NCBI GenBank assembly: GCA_964196195.1
Contig: CAXMSE010000083.1
Span: forward strand, 1 to 5,642
DNA length: 5,642 bases
From: OFTM10 sp964196195
Lineage (GTDB): Bacteria; Actinomycetota; Acidimicrobiia; Acidimicrobiales; Aldehydirespiratoraceae
Direction: 5' to 3'
Shown: piece after piece, positions 1 to 5,642 of the stretch
Numbering within the stretch: position 1 is the first letter of the stretch
Layout: each line of letters opens with the position of its first letter
The notes under the pieces: generated by a model
Seen by the model: only the letters and a program-made list of their open reading frames with translations
What the model was told of the DNA's origin: nothing
Databases searched by the model: none
Translations under genes and position numbers: made by a program

Positions 1-145
1 TGATCCGCCTGCGGTCGGCTTCCTCGAGAGGATGACGAACATCATCGTCTCGTTGGGCCCAGTCGCGAACCGCGGACTCCAACCGGGGGTCGAACAGACG
101 CCGATCCACCCAGCATTCGAACACTGCGAGCACGGACTCGATCAC
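1..145 (-). CDS. TetR-like C-terminal domain fragment, N-terminal DNA-binding part absent (partial, possibly a pseudogene)
   Basis: Read on the minus strand, codons from 145 down to 2 are open and continue past the left edge. The peptide contains LFDPRLESAVRDWAQRD followed by VRHPLEEADRRRI. This is the pattern seen in the ligand-binding domain of many actinobacterial TetR/AcrR regulators (a conserved 'A-R-W-A-x-x-D' helix, then 'VD-x-x-R'). The frame stays open back to a stop at 287-289, but it has no ATG there. The first plausible start is GTG at 143-145, and I see no clear ribosome binding site before it. TetR-like character seems to begin near 195, overlapping the end of the flavoenzyme gene, so about 50 residues of helix-turn-helix are missing. 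It may be a 5'-truncated remnant, or a small protein with only the effector domain. The family call rests on motif resemblance alone. Confidence 0.45.
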   Translation of the reverse strand, partial: MIESVLAVFECWVDRRLFDPRLESAVRDWAQRDDDVRHPLEEADRRRI

Positions 146-174
146 GGTGGACTCGGGCCGCGCCGGAAGCGACT

Positions 175-1494
175 TCAGCCGTGCACGGACATCGACGAAT
201 CGGCGTTGATCTCGCGGTTGCGGCTGAAGAACCCGACATTGAGTTCGGTGCCGGTGTAACGCCCCGTCACCATCACCGGATCCCGGTCATGGTCGTGGCC
301 GCCCTCGCAGGCGGTGATGAGTTCGGCCATCATCTGGCCGGCCACACCGGCATTCTTGTACTGATTCCCGCTCGTGCCGATTGCCACATAGAAGCCGTCG
401 AGGTCGGTGCGATCGTAGATCGGGATCCAATCGTCGCTTACGTCGTAGAGGTCGACGACGCCGCGCTTTTCGTGGGGAACACCCAGCTCCGGTATGCGCC
501 GATTGGCTCTCAGCACCTGGGCCTCCCACTGGCTCTCGCTCAGAGAGGTGTCGTAGTGGTCGGGATGGACGAACTCTCGTTGATCGCAGACCGGGTCGCC
601 GCTACCAACCAGGATGTTATTGCCGGTCTCGGGACGGAAATAGATGCCGAGATCGTCGTCGGCGGCCACCAGGCCGCGACTCATGAAGTCGAACCCCGGT
701 GGTGAGGGCACGTGGTGGACTTCATGACGCAGGGCCCTGGTCTTGATGTTCATCGCTTCGAAGACGCCCGCCATCTGATTGATGAGCATTGAGTGGGGCC
801 CCGCCACATTCACCACCACCGGCGCAGTCGGCGAACGACCGTCGGCGAGCGTTAGGCCGCTCACCCGGCCACCGGCGTGGTCGACCCCGACCACTTCGGC
901 GTTGAACCAGAACTCTCCACCCCTGGCTTCTGCTCCTCTCTGGAGATTGTGACAGGAGAGCTGCGGGTCGCTGACATAACCCGCCTCGCCGGAGAAGTAC
1001 GCACCGGTTATATCCCCGCTGGCATCATCCCAGAAGTGTTCGTCATCGGGACGCTTGGGGGGTCCGTAGAGCCCCATGTCGAGAATCGGGAGCCTTTCCT
1101 TGATGTCGTCGACCGACCAGACCTCGTGAGGGATACCGACCTTGTCCCAGATTCGTTTCACCTTCTCGGAGTGGGAGTGGTTGTCCTCGGACCGAACCAG
1201 CAACTGGCCGACCTGGTGGTAGTCGATGAGGCCACTTTCATCGTCGGTGCCGATGTAGTTGGCCCAGTCGGTCCAGTAGTGCAGCCCCTCCCAGGCCAGC
1301 ATCACACCGTCGACGGTCGAGTAGCTGAAACGAACAATCGCACACGAGTTGCTCGTAGAGCCGGCACCCGCCATGGGCGCCTTGTCGATGTTGAGGGTGC
1401 GCCACCCTCGCCCGGCCAACTCATGGCCCACGGCACCACCGATTACGCCGGCTCCGATGATGATTGCGTCGTAGTCGTGGGGCTCTTGTGTCAT
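175..1494 (-). CDS. FAD-dependent oxidoreductase, DadA/sarcosine oxidase-like (439 aa)
   Basis: This is probably a soluble flavoenzyme that oxidises an amino acid or an N-methylated amine. Residues 9-19 hold the Rossmann dinucleotide motif (DAIIIGAGVIGG, glycines 14, 16 and 19). D37 ends the second strand (LNIDKAP) and would bind the FAD ribose. Residues 44-60 (AGSTSNSCAIVRFSYST) and 368-382 (FYVAIGTSGNQYKNA) match the N- and C-terminal flavin-binding segments of the DAO family; K380 aligns with the lysine of the sarcosine oxidase GHGFK motif. No histidine lies at the dimethylglycine dehydrogenase attachment site. Glycine 345 stands near where monomeric sarcosine oxidase has its flavin-linked cysteine, so FAD is likely non-covalent. 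The protein ends about 60 residues after this motif, without the folate-binding domain of dimethylglycine dehydrogenases. The ATG is preceded by AGGA seven bases upstream. The gene is divergent from the MttB homologue, 27 bases away. The substrate is not determined. Confidence 0.9.
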   Translation of the reverse strand: MTQEPHDYDAIIIGAGVIGGAVGHELAGRGWRTLNIDKAPMAGAGSTSNSCAIVRFSYSTVDGVMLAWEGLHYWTDWANYIGTDDESGLIDYHQVGQLLVRSEDNHSHSEKVKRIWDKVGIPHEVWSVDDIKERLPILDMGLYGPPKRPDDEHFWDDASGDITGAYFSGEAGYVSDPQLSCHNLQRGAEARGGEFWFNAEVVGVDHAGGRVSGLTLADGRSPTAPVVVNVAGPHSMLINQMAGVFEAMNIKTRALRHEVHHVPSPPGFDFMSRGLVAADDDLGIYFRPETGNNILVGSGDPVCDQREFVHPDHYDTSLSESQWEAQVLRANRRIPELGVPHEKRGVVDLYDVSDDWIPIYDRTDLDGFYVAIGTSGNQYKNAGVAGQMMAELITACEGGHDHDRDPVMVTGRYTGTELNVGFFSRNREINADSSMSVHG

Positions 1495-1521
1495 GACCGG
1501 ATCCTACTAATCTAGGAACCG
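1495..1521. promoter_or_regulatory. 27-base divergent spacer with two facing ribosome binding sites
   Basis: This is all that separates the ATG of the flavoenzyme (1494, minus) from the ATG of the MttB homologue (1522, plus). It carries CCTA at 1503-1506 and TAGG at 1513-1516, an imperfect dyad that extends to GG at 1499-1500 and CC at 1519-1520. Each arm is the purine-rich ribosome binding site of one gene: AGGA on the minus strand seven bases from its ATG, and AGGA on the plus strand four bases from its ATG. Because the spacer is filled by these sites, leadered promoters for each gene would have to sit inside the opposite gene's 5' coding end. I could not identify a convincing -35/-10 pair. 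Confidence 0.5.
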
Positions 1522-3051
1522 ATGTCTAGGGGACCAGGACGACCGCGCCGATCCGGCCGACGGCTGGCGGCGCGCCCTCAGCGCGAGGTCGATTACCGAC
1601 ATCTCCAGAATCCGTTCACTCCCCATGAGCTCTACCGCCCTGAGCAGATCGAACAGATACACGCCGCTGCACTCAGAGTCCTCTCCGAGGTTGGCGTGCG
1701 AATCCTGTCGCCCACCGCTCGCGAACTCCTGCTCGCTGCAGGCTGCATGCTCGACGACGACATTTGTCGCTACGACCCCGATCTCGTGGAGGAGGCCGTG
1801 GCGTCCACCCCATCAGAGTTCGAGCTAAGGGGAGCATCGGAGGCAACAACTCACACCGTGGGAGGTCGCCACGTCGTTTGGGCCCCCGCCGGAGGAATCC
1901 CTAACGTAAGTGACCTCGACGGAGGCAAGCGCCCGGGCAGCCTCGCGGATTGGGAGATCCAGACCAAGCTCACCGAGCACTTCGACGTACTCCACGTGAC
2001 GAGTTCTGGCCCGGAGCCCCAGGACATCGCCCCCAACGTACGCCACCTCGCCACGGGTGCGGGGGTGCTGCGTCTCACCACCAAGGTGCCGTTCATCTAT
2101 GCCCGCGGCTCGGCTCAGGTAGCCGACGGATTCGAGATGATTCGCCTGGCCCGAGGCCTTTCCGAGAAGGAATTCGAGTCGACGCCCCACTGTTACTCGG
2201 TAATCAACACCAACTCCCCTCTCCAACTCGACGAGCCGATGCTCGATGGAGTCGTCGACTTCGCCAAGGCGAATCAGATGACGGTCATCACCCCTTTCAC
2301 CCTGGCGGGGGCGATGGCTCCGGTAACACTGGCGGGGGCACTGGTACAACAGCACGCCGAGTTCTTGAGTGCCCTCGTCGTGGCCCAACTGGTCAGGCCG
2401 GGAGCCCCTGTCGTCTATGGGGGTTTCACCTCGAATGTCGACATGAAATCGGGCTCGCCGGCCTTCGGCACACCCGAAGCGGCCCGCGGTGCGTTTGCCA
2501 CCGGCCAGCTGGCCCGCCGACTCGGTATTCCGTGGCGATCATCGATGGCCAGTTCATCCAATCTGGTGGACGCCCAGTCCACCTACGAGCACGGCATGGC
2601 CATGTGGGGTTCGGTGCTGGGAGGATCCAACTTCACGATCCATTCGGCAGGCTGGATCGAAGGAGGACTCACCGGCTCCTCCGAGAAGCTGATCGTCGAT
2701 GTGGAGGTTCTCCAACAGATCGCTGAGCTCATGCAGCCGGTGAGCTTCGATGATGACGAGCTCGCCTTCGACGCGATCGCGGCGGTGGGCCAGGGCGGAC
2801 ACTTCTTCGGCGAAGCACACACGATGGAGCGCTACGAGACCGCCTTCTACTCGCCTCTCGTCTCGGATCTCTCCAATTTCGGTCAATGGGTCGAGCGCGG
2901 GTCGCTCGACGCAGCCCAGCGCGCCACCGGCATCTGGAAGCAGGTGGTGTCCGAGTTCACCGCGCCGGCCCTCGCCGGCGATCGAGATGCCGCCCTCGAA
3001 GATTTCGTTGGGCGCCGAACCAGAGAGGGTGGGGCCTCCCCCCTCAGTTGA
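1522..3051 (+). CDS. MttB-family trimethylamine/betaine methyltransferase homologue, non-pyrrolysine (509 aa)
   Basis: Members form a TIM barrel that takes a methyl group from a quaternary or tertiary amine and gives it to a corrinoid protein. Characterised relatives are MttB of methanogens (trimethylamine, pyrrolysine-dependent) and MtgB of Desulfitobacterium (glycine betaine, no pyrrolysine). Family hallmarks are an arginine-rich N-terminus (residues 2-21), then PHELYRPEQIEQIHAAALRV (34-53). Further on come TPFTLAGAMAPVTLAGAL (257-274), VVYGGFTSNVDMKSGSPAFG (297-316), GIPWRSS (335-341), HSAGWIEGGL (374-383) and EKLIVDVEVLQ (388-398). The frame is open from ATG to TGA with no in-frame TAG, so pyrrolysine is not used. 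The length is close to the roughly 500 residues usual for the family. AGGA lies four bases before the ATG. No corrinoid partner is nearby. The substrate is unknown; pairing with a sarcosine-oxidase-like enzyme favours an N-methylated amine or betaine. Confidence 0.9.
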   Translation: MSRGPGRPRRSGRRLAARPQREVDYRHLQNPFTPHELYRPEQIEQIHAAALRVLSEVGVRILSPTARELLLAAGCMLDDDICRYDPDLVEEAVASTPSEFELRGASEATTHTVGGRHVVWAPAGGIPNVSDLDGGKRPGSLADWEIQTKLTEHFDVLHVTSSGPEPQDIAPNVRHLATGAGVLRLTTKVPFIYARGSAQVADGFEMIRLARGLSEKEFESTPHCYSVINTNSPLQLDEPMLDGVVDFAKANQMTVITPFTLAGAMAPVTLAGALVQQHAEFLSALVVAQLVRPGAPVVYGGFTSNVDMKSGSPAFGTPEAARGAFATGQLARRLGIPWRSSMASSSNLVDAQSTYEHGMAMWGSVLGGSNFTIHSAGWIEGGLTGSSEKLIVDVEVLQQIAELMQPVSFDDDELAFDAIAAVGQGGHFFGEAHTMERYETAFYSPLVSDLSNFGQWVERGSLDAAQRATGIWKQVVSEFTAPALAGDRDAALEDFVGRRTREGGASPLS

Positions 3052-3086
3052 GAGACGAGCGGATGATCCGAGACTGATGCTTGTTG

Positions 3087-3112
3087 GAGCTCGGCGCGAC
3101 ACCGCGGAGCTC
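3087..3112. terminator. GC-rich hairpin between convergent genes, candidate bidirectional terminator
   Basis: GAGCTC at 3087-3092 pairs with GAGCTC at 3107-3112. Inside it, CGCG at 3095-3098 pairs with CGCG at 3103-3106 around an ACAC loop, with a two-base GG bulge on the left arm. This makes about ten base pairs in the 59-base gap between the stop codons of the MttB homologue (plus) and the PLP enzyme (minus); the right arm reaches into the PLP enzyme's stop codon. Neither strand has a U-tract after it, so it is not a classic intrinsic terminator, although U-poor hairpins are often proposed to stop transcription in high-GC actinobacteria. Confidence 0.4.
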
Positions 3113-4217
3113 ACTTGCTGAGCGCACCATCGAGATCAGTCCACAGATCTTCGACCGATTCGATACCCACACTCAAGCGCAGGAGACCGGGAGGCAGGTG
3201 CTCCTGGCCGGGAACCGCCGCCCTCCGCTCCACCGTCGTCTCCACCGCTCCGAGGCTCGTGGCATGCTGGACGAGGCTCAGCGCCGCGCAGACCCGATCG
3301 CCCTTCTCGGCCGATTCAACGTCGAACGAGATGAGGCTGCCGAAGCCTCCGAGTTGATCGGCGGCGATCTCATGTTGGGGGTGGCTCGCCAGTCCCGGAT
3401 AGCGCGTGTGCACGACGAGCGGATGCTGAGCCAGTCGCCGGGCCAACACGCCGGCATTAGTCTGCGCAGTCTCCAGTCGGAGCGCCATCGTGCGCAGGCC
3501 GCGCAGGGCCAAATAGGCCTCGAGGGTGCCAGGTGTGGCGCCGAGCAGGGTCCGCGCCGTGACGAGGGCGTCGACGAGTTCGTCGCTACGGGTGGTAAGG
3601 ACCCCACCGAGAAGGTCGGAGTGGCCTCCGATGAACTTGGTGGCCGACTGCATCGATATGTCGGCCCCGATATCCAGGGGCTGCTGATTCAGAGGCGTGG
3701 CGAAGGTGTTGTCGATCACCAGGAGGGATCCCTCACGGCGAGGCGCGGCTCCAATGGCGCGGAGATCGGCGATCGAGAGCAGGGGGTTGGTGGGCGACTC
3801 GAGCCACAGGAGATCTGCCCGCCCGGCCGCGCCGACCCACGCTTCGGTGTCGGCGACGGAGTAGCGCTCCACCGTGAGCGCTCCGCGTGCGGCCCGTCCC
3901 GCGGCGAGTGCACCTACCCCGTGATAACAGTCGTCAGGTAGCACAACCATCGCGCCCGGATCCAAGAGATCGAACACGGCAGCAGCGGCCGCCATGCCCG
4001 ATGCGAACGAGATCGCCCTCGCCGACTCGAGGCCACCCAGCACGGCTTCCAAGGCTTCCCATGTAGGGGTGCCTCCACTGCGGGCATAGCTACGGTCGGC
4101 CGGGAGTAGATAGTTGGAAGCAGGCACCATGGGCGGGTTGAGAGGATCGCCTTGAGCTGTCGGGCGGCCACCACTCACCAGCCAGGATCGGGGATCGAGG
4201 TCAGGACGGTCAGACAC
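3111..4217 (-). CDS. Cystathionine gamma-synthase/gamma-lyase family PLP enzyme (368 aa)
   Basis: This is a cytosolic PLP enzyme of the Cys/Met metabolism family (fold type I). Numbering from the GTG, Y44-A-R46 followed by SGGTPTWEALE matches the phosphate-binding tyrosine/arginine segment; FASGMAA (71-77) and ESPTNPLL (140-147) follow. D169 in VIDNTFATP would contact the pyridine nitrogen, and K194 in SATKFIGGHSDLLGG is the Schiff-base lysine. SLGAVET and LLRLSVGIESVEDL near the end are the usual C-terminal signature. The frame opens at ATG 4338-4340, but the residues before 4217 resemble nothing and would overlap the divergent ligase. GTG at 4215-4217 has AGGA nine bases upstream and gives a length slightly under the family norm of about 380-400. 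Synthase, gamma-lyase and O-acetylhomoserine sulfhydrylase cannot be separated by eye; the general pattern resembles actinobacterial proteins annotated as cystathionine gamma-lyase. Confidence 0.88.
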   Translation of the reverse strand: MSDRPDLDPRSWLVSGGRPTAQGDPLNPPMVPASNYLLPADRSYARSGGTPTWEALEAVLGGLESARAISFASGMAAAAAVFDLLDPGAMVVLPDDCYHGVGALAAGRAARGALTVERYSVADTEAWVGAAGRADLLWLESPTNPLLSIADLRAIGAAPRREGSLLVIDNTFATPLNQQPLDIGADISMQSATKFIGGHSDLLGGVLTTRSDELVDALVTARTLLGATPGTLEAYLALRGLRTMALRLETAQTNAGVLARRLAQHPLVVHTRYPGLASHPQHEIAADQLGGFGSLISFDVESAEKGDRVCAALSLVQHATSLGAVETTVERRAAVPGQEHLPPGLLRLSVGIESVEDLWTDLDGALSK

Positions 4218-4280
4218 GGCGCGCGATCCTAGTGGGCGGATTCGGATCGGCGATGTGTGAGACTTCTGCCCGGAGCCCCA
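4218..4280. promoter_or_regulatory. 63-base divergent spacer with inverted repeat overlapping a ribosome binding site
   Basis: The spacer separates the GTG of the PLP enzyme (minus) from the ATG of the CoA ligase (plus). It carries the minus-strand AGGA (4227-4230) and the plus-strand GGAG (4272-4275, five bases before the ATG). CGATCC at 4224-4229 and GGATCG at 4244-4249 form a six-base inverted repeat spaced by 14 bases. In the minus-strand transcript the repeat could fold and cover most of the AGGA of the PLP gene, or it could be a protein-binding site. No convincing promoter hexamers were found. Confidence 0.35.
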
Positions 4281-5642
4281 ATGGAACACGACATCGACGA
4301 CATCACCGGTCTCATCGACCGTCCCCCGCCCGAGCCCCACCCCTTCGGGCCTCGGTCGGTGGCCGCGATCCTCGACGCCACGGTTCGGACCTACCCGGAT
4401 CGTCTCGCCTTGGTCGACGGCGGACGCGTGTGGACCTACACCGAACTCGATTCAGCGGTCGGGCGAGCTGCCGGTGCACTTGCAACCCACGGCGTCGGGC
4501 CGGGCGACCGGGTGATCTGGTCGCTTCCCAATTGCGCCGAGATCGTCGTCGGCTTCCTTGCCACCGCTCGGCGTGGAGCGGTTTGGGTGGGACTCCATCC
4601 TCGACTCAGCCCCGCTGAGCAAGCCTCACTGGTGGGTCACTGCGATCCGACACTCATAGTCGATGAATTGGCGGCCTGGCAGGACAAGGTCGCCCAGAGC
4701 ACGACGGCCCGCGTGATCGACATCGACCCCCACGAGGCCGCGGCCTTCGCATACACGTCCGGCACCACCGGCACCCCGAAGGCGGCGGTGCACTCCCAGC
4801 ACAACCTGCTGTGGCCGGGTTTGGTGAGCGTCGAGATGGATCCTCCCGGCACCGACGACCGAACGGGCACGCCGTTCGCACTCACCACCCTCAACCTCAT
4901 GGTGCTCGGTCCCCTCGCCGCATTCGCACGTGGTGGCGCCGCCGTGGTGCTCCACCACACGGATGCAGCCGACTTCGCCGTCGAGGTTTCCGAGACGAGG
5001 CTCACCCGAGCGATCCTCGTGCCCACGATGCTCCACGATCTGGTGGCCGAGGGGGTGGAGCCGTCCCTATTCGAATCTGTTCACACGGTTCTGGTCGGCG
5101 GAGCGGGCACGCCGCAAGGCACGAGGGACGCATTCACCCAGCGCTTCGGCATCGTTCCCGTTCTCAGCTATGGACTCTCCGAGGCACCCACCGGTGTGGC
5201 CCGCACCGGCCTCGATCCATCGATCGGGGCCACTCCCCTGCCCCTCTTCGAGGTGCAGATCCGTGATTCCGAGGGCAATCCGGTGGGCCCGGGGACCGAG
5301 GGCGAGATATGCCTGAAGCCTGCTTCGAATGGACAGTGGGCTGGTTCCTGGTCGCCGACCCTCGGCTACTGGCAGGCGCCTGATGCCACCCGCGCCCTGC
5401 TCCGCGGCGACGCACTCAACACCGGCGACATCGGCGTACTCGACGACTCCGGCCGACTCCAGGTGAGGGGCCGGGCCGGCGACGTAATCGTGAGAGGTGG
5501 TGCCAACATCTACCCGACCGAGATCGAACGGGTACTGCTCGAACATCGAGACGTCGACGCCGCGGCCGTCGCCGGCTTGCCCGACCTGCGCCTTGGCGAG
5601 CGGGTGGTGGCGATCGTCACCACACTCCATGAGTCTCTGGAC
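4281..5642 (+). CDS. AMP-forming acyl-CoA synthetase/ligase (3' end outside window)
   Basis: This enzyme would activate a carboxylic acid as acyl-AMP and transfer it to CoA (ANL superfamily). The ATG has GGAG five bases upstream, and the frame is open for 454 codons to the window edge. Visible core motifs: the P-loop YTSGTTGTPK (158-167), YGLSEAP (297-303), TGDIG with the ribose-binding D383, and the hinge region GRAGDVIVRGGANIYPTEIE (397-416). The hinge lysine common in the family (GRxKD) is glycine 400 here, a variant I recall from other actinobacterial ligases. The N-terminal residues 25-60 (RSVAAILDATVRTYPDRLAL, then TYTELD) look like fatty-acid or aromatic acyl ligases. The catalytic C-terminal lysine lies beyond the edge, so completeness cannot be judged. 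The stretch before the P-loop seems short. The substrate is unknown, and the gene is divergent from the PLP enzyme. Confidence 0.9.
   Translation, partial: MEHDIDDITGLIDRPPPEPHPFGPRSVAAILDATVRTYPDRLALVDGGRVWTYTELDSAVGRAAGALATHGVGPGDRVIWSLPNCAEIVVGFLATARRGAVWVGLHPRLSPAEQASLVGHCDPTLIVDELAAWQDKVAQSTTARVIDIDPHEAAAFAYTSGTTGTPKAAVHSQHNLLWPGLVSVEMDPPGTDDRTGTPFALTTLNLMVLGPLAAFARGGAAVVLHHTDAADFAVEVSETRLTRAILVPTMLHDLVAEGVEPSLFESVHTVLVGGAGTPQGTRDAFTQRFGIVPVLSYGLSEAPTGVARTGLDPSIGATPLPLFEVQIRDSEGNPVGPGTEGEICLKPASNGQWAGSWSPTLGYWQAPDATRALLRGDALNTGDIGVLDDSGRLQVRGRAGDVIVRGGANIYPTEIERVLLEHRDVDAAAVAGLPDLRLGERVVAIVTTLHESLD

Noticed and set aside
877..1515. 212-codon open frame on the plus strand inside the flavoenzyme gene
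   Set aside because: It is a shadow of the flavoenzyme on the opposite strand, with no recognisable domain or ribosome binding site.
2302..2339. Direct repeat CTGGCGGGGGC at 2302-2312 and 2329-2339
   Set aside because: It encodes the doubled LAGA segment in the conserved TPFTLAGAMAPVTLAGAL motif, so protein constraint explains it.
1950..2726. 258-codon open frame in another plus-strand frame within the MttB homologue
   Set aside because: The low-complexity Arg/Gly/Pro-rich peptide is explained by codon bias of the real frame.
1522..3051. Pyrrolysine-encoding TAG within the MttB homologue
   Set aside because: The frame runs uninterrupted from ATG to TGA with sense codons only, so no read-through is needed.
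3081..3941. 286-codon open frame on the plus strand across the PLP enzyme gene
   Set aside because: It is antisense to a gene with clear catalytic motifs, and its arginine- and glycine-rich peptide is typical of the reverse complement of high-GC coding DNA.
4269..4280. CCCGGAGCCCCA also found at 2010-2021 inside the MttB homologue
   Set aside because: A 12-base match in GC-rich DNA with unrelated contexts (a ribosome binding site versus coding sequence) is likely chance.
4218..4340. Longer version of the PLP enzyme starting at ATG 4338-4340
   Set aside because: The extra 41 residues resemble no family sequence and overlap the start of the divergent ligase by 60 bases; GTG at 4215-4217 has a better-placed ribosome binding site.
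5067..5630. 187-codon open frame on the minus strand within the CoA ligase
   Set aside because: It is antisense to a frame with all ANL core motifs and has no domain signature of its own.

Overview
The window is GC-rich and tightly packed. Third codon positions strongly favour G/C, a GTG start is used, and spacers are short. Together with the protein sequences this suggests a free-living high-GC bacterium, most likely an actinobacterium (an Acidimicrobiia-like lineage would fit). That placement is an inference from style and family resemblance, not from a marker gene. No RNA gene, CRISPR array or insertion sequence was seen.

Layout, left to right. (1) A minus-strand reading frame runs off the left edge and resembles the C-terminal ligand-binding half of a TetR-type regulator; the DNA-binding half is missing because an intact gene occupies that position. 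(2) A complete minus-strand gene encodes a DadA/sarcosine-oxidase-like FAD-dependent oxidoreductase. (3) Only 27 bases away, on the plus strand, is a complete gene of the MttB trimethylamine/betaine methyltransferase family, of the type without pyrrolysine. (4) A 59-base convergent gap holds a GC-rich hairpin. (5) A complete minus-strand gene encodes a fold-type I PLP enzyme of the cystathionine gamma-synthase/gamma-lyase family. (6) After a 63-base divergent spacer, a plus-strand gene for an AMP-forming acyl-CoA synthetase/ligase runs off the right edge with 454 codons visible.

How the genes may work together. The FAD oxidoreductase and the MttB homologue start back to back, with both ribosome binding sites inside the same 27 bases, so their transcription is probably linked. 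In known systems MttB relatives remove a methyl group from quaternary or tertiary amines (trimethylamine, glycine betaine) and pass it to a corrinoid protein. Sarcosine-oxidase-like flavoproteins oxidise N-methyl or secondary amines. A plausible reading is a methylated-amine degradation module, but no corrinoid protein, methyl-corrinoid:folate transferase or corrinoid activase is inside the window. The PLP enzyme (sulfur amino acids) and the CoA ligase form a second divergent pair. Their link to the first pair is only adjacency.
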